Source: JACTUA01 sp964551875
GTDB lineage: Archaea; Halobacteriota; Methanomicrobia; Methanomicrobiales; JACTUA01
Direction: 5' to 3'
DNA: 64,000 nt
NCBI GenBank assembly: GCA_964551875.1
Contig: CAZKEV010000006.1
Coordinates: 6,730-70,729 of the forward strand
Of this stretch, positions 44,543 to 52,812 are shown piece by piece. Position numbers and translations under genes: made by a program. The notes beneath the pieces were generated by a model, which saw only the letters and a list, made by a program, of their open reading frames with translations, had not been told where the DNA came from and did no database searches. The stretch's first letter is position 1; each line of letters opens with the position of its first letter.

Positions 44543-45260
44543 GGACGGTGACCGTGTCCTCCTTGTCCGGGAGGACCGGGAGTTCTACGTCCAGGCAGGG
44601 AACAAGCAGCTCGCGACCGACCTTGGGACCATCGACCTCTCCGTCCTCGTTGGAGCAGAGCCCGGGGACGTGGTAAGAACCCACCTGGGGCACGAGTTCG
44701 TGGTGCGGATCCCCCGGGCACCGGACTTCTTCACCCATGCGGCACGCAGCGGCGCTCCTATGCTCCCCAAGGATATCGGCCTCGTCATCGCCCACACCGG
44801 TATGAACCGGCACGACGAGATCCTCGATGCCGGCACAGGGTCCGGGATCGCGGTCATCTATTACGCCGGTATCGCGAAGTCAGTGAAGACCTACGAGATC
44901 CGGTCCAACTTCTCGAAGATGGCGGCAAAGAACCTGAAGGCCGCGCATATCGATAACGTCGAGATCGTGGAGGGTGATATCCTCACCGCCGACGGGAAAT
45001 ATGATATCGTCCACCTGGACCTCCAGGTCAGCCCCGAACATATCTCCCATGCCTACTCGCTCCTCAGGCCAGGGGGGTTCCTCGCCTGCTACTCCCCGTT
45101 CCTCGAGCAGCTCTTCCTCGTGGTTGAGGAGGCGAAGAAGCTCTTCCCCGAGGTGCACATCCGGGAGTGCATCGAGCGGGAGATCGTCAGGAGCCCACGG
45201 GGGACGCGGCCCTCCACCCGGGTCTCCCACTCGGGCTACCTGACGTTTGCGAGGAAGTAA
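44535..45260 (+). CDS. trmI: tRNA (adenine-N1)-methyltransferase TrmI
   Basis: A 241-residue SAM-dependent methyltransferase: N-terminal beta domain, then a Rossmann domain with motif I ILDAGTGSGIAVIYYA and KYDIVHLDLQVSPEH in the catalytic loop. TrmI makes m1A at positions 57/58 in archaeal tRNA. It is last in the recJ-PUA-nac-trmI operon. The C-terminal TRVSHSGYLTFARK matches the family. Confidence 0.9.
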   Translation: MVEDGDRVLLVREDREFYVQAGNKQLATDLGTIDLSVLVGAEPGDVVRTHLGHEFVVRIPRAPDFFTHAARSGAPMLPKDIGLVIAHTGMNRHDEILDAGTGSGIAVIYYAGIAKSVKTYEIRSNFSKMAAKNLKAAHIDNVEIVEGDILTADGKYDIVHLDLQVSPEHISHAYSLLRPGGFLACYSPFLEQLFLVVEEAKKLFPEVHIRECIEREIVRSPRGTRPSTRVSHSGYLTFARK

Positions 45261-45265
45261 GGGGC

Positions 45266-45565
45266 CTACAACTTCTCCAACGCCTCCCTCCCTGTCATCC
45301 CCGGCTTCACCCCTCGGGCCTGCGCCGGTCCGTTGGCATCCTTCACGATTCCTGCCAGGAGGTCAGGGATGGACGCCACAGAGGGCCCGGTGGATGGTCT
45401 CACCCTTGCAGCAGGGTAGCCGAACTTCTCCAGGGCTGCTACATCGAATGCCCCGCATCCCACCATCCCCCTGTCTGTCACCACCGCGACAAGGTTCACC
45501 GGCCCGAGGGGGTAGACGAACCCTCTCGCGGATTTTCCTCCCAGTTCCACCTTCACGTCACACAT
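45266..45565 (-). CDS. DUF1805 family protein
   Basis: A 99-residue protein of the DUF1805/YunC type: NLVAVVTDRGMVGCGAFDVAAL, IVKDANGPAQARGVKPGMTG, ending REALEKL. These are small alpha-beta proteins of unknown function. ATG at 45565 (MCDVKVELGG) is preferred over the longer frame to 45622. It ends 5 bp from the convergent trmI stop. Confidence 0.75.
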   Translation of the reverse strand: MCDVKVELGGKSARGFVYPLGPVNLVAVVTDRGMVGCGAFDVAALEKFGYPAARVRPSTGPSVASIPDLLAGIVKDANGPAQARGVKPGMTGREALEKL

Positions 45566-45688
45566 CAGTATCACTGGAACTATCTGGCAGGGCCGGGTCA
45601 AGAACCCTTTGCCACCGCACATTCCCTCTGTCGGGGATCCACATCCAGCCCCGCTCCCCTGCCCGGGTGGATACTTCTATCAGGAGAG

Positions 45689-45784
45689 ATGCTCAATAAT
45701 TTCTGGAAAGCCCACACCGATACCGGAAGGGGGATCTGGAAAATGATGCTGTTCCTGGAAGGATCCGGGCACCGGGCGGGGTGA
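45689..45784 (+). CDS. Possible 31-residue leader ORF before pyrB
   Basis: A short frame, MLNNFWKAHTDTG...GSGHRAG, starts three bases after AGGAG. Its stop TGA lies inside the GGGGTGATC ribosome-binding site of pyrB. The position recalls leader peptides that couple translation to the next gene, but AGGAG-to-ATG spacing is short and coding evidence is weak. It could be chance. Confidence 0.3.
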   Translation: MLNNFWKAHTDTGRGIWKMMLFLEGSGHRAG

Positions 45785-45788
45785 TCCG

Positions 45789-46682
45789 GTGCGGCATATC
45801 ATCTCTATCAGGGATTTTTCGCGACTGGATCTCGACCACCTCCTCGACCGTGCTGAGGACTTTGCAGGAGGGTATGACAGGAACCTCCTCGCAGGGAAGA
45901 TCGTCGCCCTCCTCTTCTTCGAACCATCCACCCGGACCCGCATGTCCTTTGCATCGGCCATGGCGCGGCTGGGCGGAGCCAGCATCTCGGTCGATTCCGT
46001 CGAGGCCTCCTCCATTGCGAAGGGAGAGACCCTTGCCGACACGATACGGGTCGTGAGCGGATATACCGATGCCATCGTGCTCCGGCACCCCAAGGAAGGT
46101 GCGGCACGGCTCGCATCCGAATTTGCGCAGGTGCCGGTCATCAATGCCGGCGACGGGGCAGGGCAGCACCCCTCCCAGACGCTCCTCGACCTCTACACCA
46201 TCCGGAAGTCCATGGATATTGACGGTCTCGAGGTGGGGATCCTGGGAGACCTGCGCTACGGCCGGACCGCCCACTCCCTTGCCTACGCCCTCTCCCTCTA
46301 CCAGGTCACCCTCCATGCCATCGCCCCCCGGGGGCTCGAGTTCCCCGAGGGTCTCCTTCACGAGCTCCACGATCGGGGAACAGAGGTGAAGGCCCACAGC
46401 GACGTGAAGGAGATCATCCGAGACCTGGACGTCCTCTACATCACCCGGATCCAGAAGGAGCGGTTCCCCGACCTCGGCTCCTACTATGACGTGGCCTCCA
46501 GCTACCGCATCGCTCCCGAGACCCTCCAGGGGGTGAAGGACCGGCTCATCCTCCTCCACCCACTTCCCCGGGTGGACGAGATCGATCCCCGGGTGGACAG
46601 CACCCCCCATGCCAGGTACTTCGAGCAGTCCAGGAACGGGGTCCCGGTCAGGATGGCCCTCCTCTCCGAGGTGATGAAATGA
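45789..46682 (+). CDS. pyrB: Aspartate carbamoyltransferase catalytic subunit
   Basis: A 297-residue enzyme forming N-carbamoyl-aspartate in pyrimidine synthesis. Motifs: FFEPSTRTRMSFASAMARLGG (carbamoyl phosphate), RHPKEGAAR, QHPSQTLLDLYTI and HPLPRVDEI. The start is GTG with an excellent GGGGTGATC site. It overlaps pyrI by 4 bp, so catalytic and regulatory chains are made together. Confidence 0.96.
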   Translation: MRHIISIRDFSRLDLDHLLDRAEDFAGGYDRNLLAGKIVALLFFEPSTRTRMSFASAMARLGGASISVDSVEASSIAKGETLADTIRVVSGYTDAIVLRHPKEGAARLASEFAQVPVINAGDGAGQHPSQTLLDLYTIRKSMDIDGLEVGILGDLRYGRTAHSLAYALSLYQVTLHAIAPRGLEFPEGLLHELHDRGTEVKAHSDVKEIIRDLDVLYITRIQKERFPDLGSYYDVASSYRIAPETLQGVKDRLILLHPLPRVDEIDPRVDSTPHARYFEQSRNGVPVRMALLSEVMK

Positions 46683-47146
46683 ACCCGGGACCCGTGAACA
46701 GGACCCTCCTTGTGAGCCAGATCAAGAACGGAACGGTCATCGACCATATCACGGCGGGAGAGGCCTTAAACGTCCTCACGATCCTCGGGATCAACGGGAC
46801 CACCACCGAGTCCCTCTCCATTGCCACGAACGTGGCGAGCGGCAAGGAGGGGAAGAAGGACATCGTGAAGATCGAGCGGCGCGAGCTCAGAAAGGAGGAG
46901 GTGGACCGGATCGCGCTGATCGCCCCCCATGCCACCATCAATATCATCCGGGATTACGAGGTGGTCGAGAAGAAAGGGGTGACCATCCCCCGTGTCATCC
47001 GCGCCGTGGTGAAGTGCCCGAACCCGGGGTGCATCTCCAATGCGAGCGAGCCCATCGAGTCCGCGTTTGAGGTCCTCCCGAAGGGGCTCCACTGCCTCTA
47101 CTGCGACTGGATGATCACGAAGGATATCGCGAGCCACATCATCTGA
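46679..47146 (+). CDS. pyrI: Aspartate carbamoyltransferase regulatory subunit
   Basis: A 155-residue PyrI: nucleotide-binding N-terminal domain (VSQIKNGTVIDHITAGEAL, ILGINGTTTES) and a C-terminal zinc domain with CPNPGC and CLYCDW. It binds allosteric nucleotides and links catalytic trimers. Its 3' end overlaps the convergent coaD gene by 8 bp. Confidence 0.95.
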   Translation: MNPGPVNRTLLVSQIKNGTVIDHITAGEALNVLTILGINGTTTESLSIATNVASGKEGKKDIVKIERRELRKEEVDRIALIAPHATINIIRDYEVVEKKGVTIPRVIRAVVKCPNPGCISNASEPIESAFEVLPKGLHCLYCDWMITKDIASHII

Positions 47147-47597
47147 CGAGCCGCCCCTCCCGGTCGATCTCCCCGCGGTGGATCCGGGTGCTCGAGATCC
47201 ACCTCCCGTCGTCCGCAAGCACGCACGAGATCAGGTGGATATCCACCTTCTTCCTCCCCCGGTCCTGCCGGAGCCGGTTGATCTCCATCCCCACCGGGAG
47301 GGTCTCTTCGGAGACAACGAGGGCATCGAAGTCCTCGTCCGGGGCGGGTCCGTACCGGTCCCCCAGGGGCTCGATGCGATACGCGGCCCTGAACTTTTTT
47401 CTCTGGATGAACCGCTCGAGCTCCCGTTTCCGTTCATCGAACCGCCGGACAGGGTGGGTCTTTCTCCCGGCGAACTCGTCGGTGGTGAGGCCGATGACCA
47501 CGCACCCGCCCGCACCGGCGAGTTCAAAGGAGCGGCTGAGGAGCTTACGGTGCCCTGCATGGAGCGGGTCGAATGTCCCGCCCACCATAACCTTCAT
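47139..47597 (-). CDS. coaD: Archaeal phosphopantetheine adenylyltransferase
   Basis: A 152-residue cytidylyltransferase-like enzyme: KVMVGGTFDPLHAGHRKLL with the HxGH nucleotide motif, GLTTDEFAGRKTHPVRRFDER, and ALVVSEETLPVGMEINRLR. It transfers AMP to 4'-phosphopantetheine in coenzyme A synthesis. ATG at 47597 is the natural start; the frame remains open far upstream to 48344 only as a shadow of the gamma-carbonic-anhydrase gene. Confidence 0.9.
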   Translation of the reverse strand: MKVMVGGTFDPLHAGHRKLLSRSFELAGAGGCVVIGLTTDEFAGRKTHPVRRFDERKRELERFIQRKKFRAAYRIEPLGDRYGPAPDEDFDALVVSEETLPVGMEINRLRQDRGRKKVDIHLISCVLADDGRWISSTRIHRGEIDREGRLVR

Positions 47598-47627
47598 TCG
47601 TGAGAGAAATGAACCTTTTATGGTATT

Positions 47628-48116
47628 ATGGCTGGTGGTAAGGCCGGATCCGGTGGATTCATCGCTCCGACGGCAACGGTCATCGGTGATGTCTCCCTGG
47701 GGGCGGATACCGGCATCTGGTTCGGCGCGGTCATCCGGGGCGACAAGGACCGGATCGAGATCGGGACAGGTTCGAATATCCAGGACAATGCCGTCATCCA
47801 TACGAGCAAAGGCTACCCCGCCCGGATCGGGGAAGAGGTCTCGATAGGTCACGGGGCGATACTCCACGGGTGCACCATCAGCGACCGGGTCCTCGTTGGT
47901 ATGGGTGCAATTGTCATGAACGGGGCAGTGATCGGTGAGGATTCCATCATTGCCGCGGGGGCTGTGGTCACCGAGGGTGCCGTGATCCCCCCGGGATCGG
48001 TGGTGATGGGTGTCCCGGCAAAGGTCGTGAAGCAGGCGACCCCTGACCAGAAGGCAGGGATCAGGAGGAACGCCGAGAGCTACATCGCTCTCGCGCGGAG
48101 CTACCGGCATGGATGA
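47628..48116 (+). CDS. Gamma carbonic anhydrase-like hexapeptide-repeat protein
   Basis: A 162-residue left-handed beta-helix protein with repeated (I/V)G hexapeptides: GIWFGAVIRGDKDRIEIG, NIQDNAVIH and VSIGHGAILHGC. The metal-binding His residues of the gamma-class (H in VIHT, and IGHGAILHGC) are present. It may be a zinc/iron carbonic anhydrase or related acyl carrier. It overlaps the HdrA-like gene by 8 bp. Confidence 0.85.
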   Translation: MAGGKAGSGGFIAPTATVIGDVSLGADTGIWFGAVIRGDKDRIEIGTGSNIQDNAVIHTSKGYPARIGEEVSIGHGAILHGCTISDRVLVGMGAIVMNGAVIGEDSIIAAGAVVTEGAVIPPGSVVMGVPAKVVKQATPDQKAGIRRNAESYIALARSYRHG

Positions 48117-49380
48117 GGTCGCAGTCATCGGAGGGGGGATCGCGGGAATCCAGGCGGCCCTCGAGATCGCGGACCACGGGATCCGGGTCCACCTGATCGA
48201 GCGGGAGCCCTCCATCGGGGGCCACATGGCCCAGCTCGACAAGACCTTCCCGACGAACGACTGCTCCATGTGCATCCTCTCGCCGAAGATGAACGAGGTA
48301 GCCCGGCACCCCGGGATCATACTCCACACGTGCACCGAGGTCACCTCGGTAGAAGGGGAGCCGGGAAGCTACCGGCTCACCCTCGTGGCAAAGCCCCGGT
48401 TCATCGACAGCGAGCTCTGCAACGGGTGCGGCGAGTGCGTCATCATCTGCCCGGTGGAGGTCTACAACCGGTTTGATGCCGGAATCGGCGTCCGGAAGGC
48501 TATCTACAAGCCCCACTCCCAGGCGGTGCCCGACCTCGTTGTCAAGGACGCAGAACACTGCATCGAGTGCGGCCTCTGCTACGATGTCTGCGACCTGGAT
48601 GCCATACGGAAGGAGGAGGAGGAGAGGACCTTTGAGATCGAGGTGGCAAGCATCGTCCTTGCCACGGGATACTCGGTCTTCGATGCCCGTAAGAAGGGGT
48701 CGCTCGGCTACCTGGTCGTCCCTGACGTCGTCACGAGCCTCGAGCTCGAGCGGCTGATCAATGCGAACGGACCCACAGGTGGGAAGGTTGTACGCCTCTC
48801 CACGGGGAAGATTCCGAAGAGCGTGGTCTTTGTCCAGTGCGTCGGCTCACGGGACACCTCGATCGACCGGCCCTGGTGCTCCTGCGTCTGCTGCATGGCA
48901 GCCATCAAGAACGCCATCCTCCTCAAAGAGAAGTACCCGGAGATGGAGGTGACCATCTGCCACAACGATATCCGCGCATACGGGAAGGGCTACGAGGAGT
49001 ACTTCAACCGTGCCGAGCGGATGGGGGTCCGGTTCCTGAAAGGTCTCCCGGGCGAGGTCTGGTCAGACGGCAGGGGCCCTGCCCTCCAGGTGGAGAATAC
49101 CGAGACCCAGGTGATCGAGATTCTCCACCCTGACCTGGTCATCCTCTCGGTCGGCATCGGGCCCGGTGAAGGGACGTGTGAGGTTGCCGGAATCCTCGGG
49201 ATACCGCTGGAGAAGTCAGGGTTCGTGCAGCCCCTCGACGACAAGCTCGGTCCCTTCCTCACGAGGCGGCCCGGGATCTACCTTGCTGGCACGGCAACAG
49301 CCCCGAGGGACATCCCGGACTCGGTTGCCATGGGTGGGGCGGCGGCCATGCGGGCCTTCACCGATACCCTGCGGGAGTGA
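48109..49380 (+). CDS. Short HdrA-like FAD/iron-sulfur protein
   Basis: A 423-residue flavoprotein related to heterodisulfide reductase subunit A but lacking its usual extra domains (HdrA is about 650 residues). FAD site VIGGGIAGIQAALEIA; the NDCSMC motif (Cys52, Cys55); two 4Fe-4S motifs, CNGCGECVIICP (Cys104, 107, 110, 114) and CIECGLCYDVCD (Cys151, 154, 157, 161); then CVGSRDTS and CSCVCCMAAIKNA. It may carry electrons or bifurcate for a partner not encoded nearby. It overlaps the carbonic-anhydrase-like and mtnA genes by a few bases on each side. Confidence 0.85.
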   Translation: MDEVAVIGGGIAGIQAALEIADHGIRVHLIEREPSIGGHMAQLDKTFPTNDCSMCILSPKMNEVARHPGIILHTCTEVTSVEGEPGSYRLTLVAKPRFIDSELCNGCGECVIICPVEVYNRFDAGIGVRKAIYKPHSQAVPDLVVKDAEHCIECGLCYDVCDLDAIRKEEEERTFEIEVASIVLATGYSVFDARKKGSLGYLVVPDVVTSLELERLINANGPTGGKVVRLSTGKIPKSVVFVQCVGSRDTSIDRPWCSCVCCMAAIKNAILLKEKYPEMEVTICHNDIRAYGKGYEEYFNRAERMGVRFLKGLPGEVWSDGRGPALQVENTETQVIEILHPDLVILSVGIGPGEGTCEVAGILGIPLEKSGFVQPLDDKLGPFLTRRPGIYLAGTATAPRDIPDSVAMGGAAAMRAFTDTLRE

Positions 49381-50423
49381 AGGCTGTGCCAGAAAGGCCG
49401 GAGCCAACCATATCCTGGGACGGGGGAACGGGATCCATCCGCTTCATCGACCAGACCCTGCTCCCCGAACGCTGCGAGGTCGTCACCTGCGGGACCGTGG
49501 AACGGCTTATCGTCGCCATCTCGCGCCTCGAGATACGGGGGGCCCCGGCCCTCGGTGTCGCAGGAGGGATGGGGGTAGCCCTTGCCGCGGAAAGGTGCAG
49601 GGAAGCCACGCGGGATGCCTTTCTCCGGGAGGTGGAGGAGGCGGCCGCCCGCATTGCCGCCACGCGCCCCACCGCGGTGAACCTTTCCTGGGGAGTCAAC
49701 CGTGTCCTCGCCCGCGTGAGAGAAGCGGTGGATCCCGCTGAAGCGAGGAAGGTTGCGATCCGGGAGGCGATGGTGATGGCAGAAGAGGACCGGGCGACCT
49801 GCATGAGGATTGGTGACCACGGGACCTCGCTCATCCCTGACGGGGCAACGATACTCACCCATTGCAACGCCGGGGCCCTTGCATGCACCGAGTGGGGCAC
49901 AGCCCTCGGCGTTGTCCGTTCCGCTGCCCGGGCAGGCAAACGGGTGAAGGTCATCGCCTGCGAGACGAGGCCCCTCTTCCAGGGCTCGAGGCTCACCGCC
50001 TGGGAGCTCTCCCGCGACGGGATCGATGTGACCGTCATCCCTGACGGGAGCGCAGCGTACCTCATGCGAAAGGGCGAGATAGACCTCGTCCTGGTGGGTG
50101 CTGACCGGATCACCCGGGATGCGGTCTTCAACAAGATTGGCACTTACATGCACGCCATCTGTGCCCGCCACCATGGCATTCCCTTCTATGTCGCCGCACC
50201 ACGTTCGACCTTCGACCTCCGCTCGGGCGAGGAGGGGGTGACCATCGAGGAACGGGACAGGAGTGAGGTGAGCCGGTGCGGGGGACGGACCTTGGTCCCG
50301 GACGGGGCGCGGGTGAAGAACCTTGCCTTTGATGCAACCCCCCTCTCCCTCGTATCAGCCATCATCACCGAGGAGGGGGTGCTCCGGCCCCCCTACCATA
50401 TCGGCGGCCAGGGATCGCCCTGA
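49377..50423 (+). CDS. mtnA: Methylthioribose-1-phosphate isomerase
   Basis: A 348-residue MtnA/eIF2B-like isomerase: RLEIRGAPALGVAGG, THCNAGALACTEWGTALG (catalytic Cys), KVIACETRPLFQGSRLTAWEL, and VGADRITRDAVFNKIGTY (catalytic Asp). It converts MTR-1-P to MTRu-1-P in sulfur salvage; related archaeal enzymes act on ribose-1,5-bisphosphate, but the N-terminal fit is better to MtnA. GTG at 49377 overlaps the previous stop. An alternative GTG lies at 49385. Confidence 0.85.
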   Translation: MKAVPERPEPTISWDGGTGSIRFIDQTLLPERCEVVTCGTVERLIVAISRLEIRGAPALGVAGGMGVALAAERCREATRDAFLREVEEAAARIAATRPTAVNLSWGVNRVLARVREAVDPAEARKVAIREAMVMAEEDRATCMRIGDHGTSLIPDGATILTHCNAGALACTEWGTALGVVRSAARAGKRVKVIACETRPLFQGSRLTAWELSRDGIDVTVIPDGSAAYLMRKGEIDLVLVGADRITRDAVFNKIGTYMHAICARHHGIPFYVAAPRSTFDLRSGEEGVTIEERDRSEVSRCGGRTLVPDGARVKNLAFDATPLSLVSAIITEEGVLRPPYHIGGQGSP

Positions 50424-50474
50424 TCGCCCCGGGACGAAGTATATCTCCTGAAACAACCAATAATCCCGTAAAAC

Positions 50475-51176
50475 ATGCTTTTCGACAATCCCCTCTGGAA
50501 CAACACGATGATCCTCCTTGGCGAGGCCACGGTCCTCATCGGGGTATTCCTCTTCGTCTCGGCCCTCCTCCTCCTCATCATCGCCCTCGTCTCGGTGAGG
50601 AACGGGCATCTCTACCTCCCGAGGATCATGAAAACCTGGTTCTTCCTCCTGGAGGGGCTGGTGAAGGCCGTCTGCCGGTTCTTCGGCCTTGATGACCGGG
50701 ACCTCATCTCGTTCTCCATCAAGCTCCAGAACTCCATGAACAAAAAGTCCTTCCAGGGTGTGCCGGTGAAGAAGAGGGCCGTCTTCCTCCCCCAGTGCCT
50801 CCGCTCGGCCCGCTGCCCGGCCAACCTCACGCCGGAGGGGATCTGGTGCCAGGGGTGCGGGCTCTGCACCACCGGCGATGCTATCCGGGAACTCCTGAGG
50901 ATGGGCTACCGGGTCTTCATCGTCCCCGGGTCGAGCTTCATCAAGCGGATGGTGAAGAAGTACCGGCCTGATGGGATCATCGGGGTGGGCTGCACCCTGG
51001 AGGTGAAGGAGGGGCTCGACCTGTGCGACCAGCTCGGCATCCCCGGGATGGGAGTCGTGACCCTGAAGGACGGGTGCGTGGAGACCTGCGTGAACTGGAA
51101 CGAGGTCTTCGAGGTAGCGTCCCTCGGGATCGCACCGGCCTCAGGCCCCGACAACCTTCACGAGCCTTCCCGATAG
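50475..51176 (+). CDS. DUF116 membrane-associated Cys-rich protein
   Basis: A 233-residue protein: one or two transmembrane segments (10-42), then a soluble DUF116 domain rich in Cys: VFLPQCLRSARCPA, IWCQGCGLCTTGDAI, GCTLEVKEGL and DGCVETCVNW. The Cys arrangement suggests an iron-sulfur or metal site. Function is unknown, but DUF116 genes are widespread in methanogens. It overlaps the convergent bactofilin-like gene by 36 bp. Confidence 0.8.
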   Translation: MLFDNPLWNNTMILLGEATVLIGVFLFVSALLLLIIALVSVRNGHLYLPRIMKTWFFLLEGLVKAVCRFFGLDDRDLISFSIKLQNSMNKKSFQGVPVKKRAVFLPQCLRSARCPANLTPEGIWCQGCGLCTTGDAIRELLRMGYRVFIVPGSSFIKRMVKKYRPDGIIGVGCTLEVKEGLDLCDQLGIPGMGVVTLKDGCVETCVNWNEVFEVASLGIAPASGPDNLHEPSR

Positions 51177-51551
51177 TTTCCCGGTCTCGGCCTTTCCCTC
51201 GACGGTGATGCTCCTCCCGCTCACCACGTCCCCCACCCTGACCCCGGGCCTGAGCCTGACGTCCCGTGCTGCCCGGATCATGCCGATGGCGGCGCCATCG
51301 CAGACCAAGACATCGCCGACCGCGACAAGGGGTCCCCGGATCCGCGCATGGTCACCGATGATGGCGTTGCCGCACCAGACACCCGCCCCGATCGTCGAGA
51401 AGGGGCCGAGGGCGAGATCCCCCTCCACGACGAGCCGCCCCCAGAAATGGGTGTTCCTGGGCACGAGGAAGTCCCCGTCGATATGGACGTGGCCTTCGAA
51501 GTACGCCCCCCTCGGCACGATGAAGGTATCATTCCACCGGTATATCTTCAC
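51141..51551 (-). CDS. Bactofilin-like (polymer-forming) beta-helix protein
   Basis: A 136-residue beta-helical protein: IYRWNDTFIVPRGAYFEGHVHIDGD start and repeated short strands (GRLVVEGDLALG, VVSGRSITVEGKAE). It resembles polymer-forming cytoskeletal/bactofilin proteins. The GTG at 51551 is preferred because AGGTGGTG lies six bases before it; a GTG at 51563 is also in frame. It starts directly after the UbiA gene, likely the same operon. Confidence 0.7.
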   Translation of the reverse strand: MKIYRWNDTFIVPRGAYFEGHVHIDGDFLVPRNTHFWGRLVVEGDLALGPFSTIGAGVWCGNAIIGDHARIRGPLVAVGDVLVCDGAAIGMIRAARDVRLRPGVRVGDVVSGRSITVEGKAETGKLSGRLVKVVGA

Positions 51552-51567
51552 AGTCCCCACCACCTTT

Positions 51568-52434
51568 TCAGGATACCGGGATATGAAGGTTCCCGGAGAG
51601 GATGGCAGCTCCCGTGATCACGACGAGGGCCAGGAACATCCCCACCTTCAGGATGGTGGTAGACCGGGAAATCCGGACGCACTCCGGGGTCCTGCACCGG
51701 AGAGCCCGGGCGGCCCCGAAGAGGATCACCACGTCCGCCGCCCCAACCCCGACAAGGTAGGCTGGCCCCCACCACGGGACAACAGGGAGGAGGGAGACAG
51801 CGATTGCACCGAGAGCGCAAGCATAGGCTAATATTCCGGTCTTCTTCACACCGAAAACGATCGGGACGGTCCGGGCACCCGCGGCGCTGTCGCCAGCCAC
51901 ATCCTCTGCATCCTTCAGGAGTTCCCGGGAGAGCATGGCAAGGAAGGTGATCCCTGCAAGGGGCAGGGTCCTCTCCATGGCAGGGAGGCCGGCCAGGGCG
52001 CCGCCGAAGGGATAGATGCTTGCCGAGAGGTAGGAGACCGCCACGTTCCCCCAGAGGGCTGTCCGCTTCAGGGTGCGCCCATAGAAGAGAAGGAGGAGGG
52101 AGCTCATCACCGCGATGATGACACAGGGGAGACCCGCGGGGATGGTGAGGACGAGGCCAGCTGCAAAGAGGGATGCCGCGAGGATCCCCGCCGCCTCCGG
52201 GGTCACCCTCCCCGACGGGAGCGGGCGATCCGGGCGGTTGATCCGGTCGATCTCCAGATCGCAGAGGTCGTTGAAGACGTTCCCCCCCGCGGTGATGGAG
52301 AAGACGATGGGGACGAGGAGGAGCGAGACCGGCGCCAGGGTTCCCGTGGCAACGATATACCCGAGGAGAGCCGCGAGGCCGGCGACGACGGAGTTCACCG
52401 GCCGCGTGATGGTGAGGAGGCCCACCAGGGTCAT
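51568..52434 (-). CDS. UbiA-family prenyltransferase, probable DGGGP synthase
   Basis: A 288-residue membrane protein with about eight transmembrane segments. It has the UbiA aspartate motifs NDLCDLEIDRINRPDRPLPSG and ELLKDAEDVAGD. In archaea this size and motif set fit digeranylgeranylglyceryl phosphate synthase, which adds the second prenyl chain of archaeal lipids. The first-membrane-segment start MTLVGLLTITRPVNSVVAG supports that assignment. Other UbiA roles cannot be excluded. Confidence 0.85.
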   Translation of the reverse strand: MTLVGLLTITRPVNSVVAGLAALLGYIVATGTLAPVSLLLVPIVFSITAGGNVFNDLCDLEIDRINRPDRPLPSGRVTPEAAGILAASLFAAGLVLTIPAGLPCVIIAVMSSLLLLFYGRTLKRTALWGNVAVSYLSASIYPFGGALAGLPAMERTLPLAGITFLAMLSRELLKDAEDVAGDSAAGARTVPIVFGVKKTGILAYACALGAIAVSLLPVVPWWGPAYLVGVGAADVVILFGAARALRCRTPECVRISRSTTILKVGMFLALVVITGAAILSGNLHIPVS

Positions 52435-52812
52435 GGAATGATGGAACCATTAGACCGATGGGGTATTCAATGCATGGGTTCGCATTGAGAGGATATCGGG
52501 GTCACCGAAGGTGGGCTGATTACCCGGGAATCACGCTCTTTGGTGTGCCCGTTCGGTCCGGCTCCAGCCACGGTGAGCCCATTCGGGAGGATACATGTCT
52601 TGATCCGTTGGAATGGTCCTTCATCAGTATCTGGTACCTGGAACCGGCCCGCACGAATCCCGTGGTCGACGGGGGATGCCCGCTGCGGGGGCGGAAGTCG
52701 CCCAAGAGCCCAAGAGAAAAATGATCAGTAAAATTCCAACTTTTATGAGGGAATGAGGCCTGGCAGAACAACCTGGGATCCATCCACTGAATCTGCTATG
52801 AAGTATTGATCC
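52435..52812. other. Intergenic region, no supported gene
   Basis: 378 bases between divergent ubiA and the end of the KimA-like gene. An 88-codon frame (52458-52724) spans it but shows no family features and crosses the hairpin repeat. It may contain remains of a mobile or repetitive element. Confidence 0.4.
52669..52714 (+). repeat. Dispersed hairpin repeat, copy A
   Basis: Begins GACGGGGGATGCCCGC and ends CCCAAGAGCCCAA. It matches copies B (56342-56388) and C (61271-61316, inverted), with several substitutions (GGCGGAAGTCGCCC in place of GGCGGTAGTCCCCC), so its outer stem is imperfect. Confidence 0.65.

Noticed and set aside
47598..48344. N-terminal extension of the coaD frame
   Set aside because: This part mirrors the gamma-carbonic-anhydrase gene; the HxGH enzyme begins naturally at 47597.
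49377..50423. Translation initiation factor eIF2B or ribose-1,5-bisphosphate isomerase
   Set aside because: The THCNAGALA and GADRIT...NKIGTY motifs fit MtnA best, although substrate was not tested.
52458..52724. 88-residue hypothetical protein
   Set aside because: No recognisable features; it reads through a dispersed hairpin repeat.
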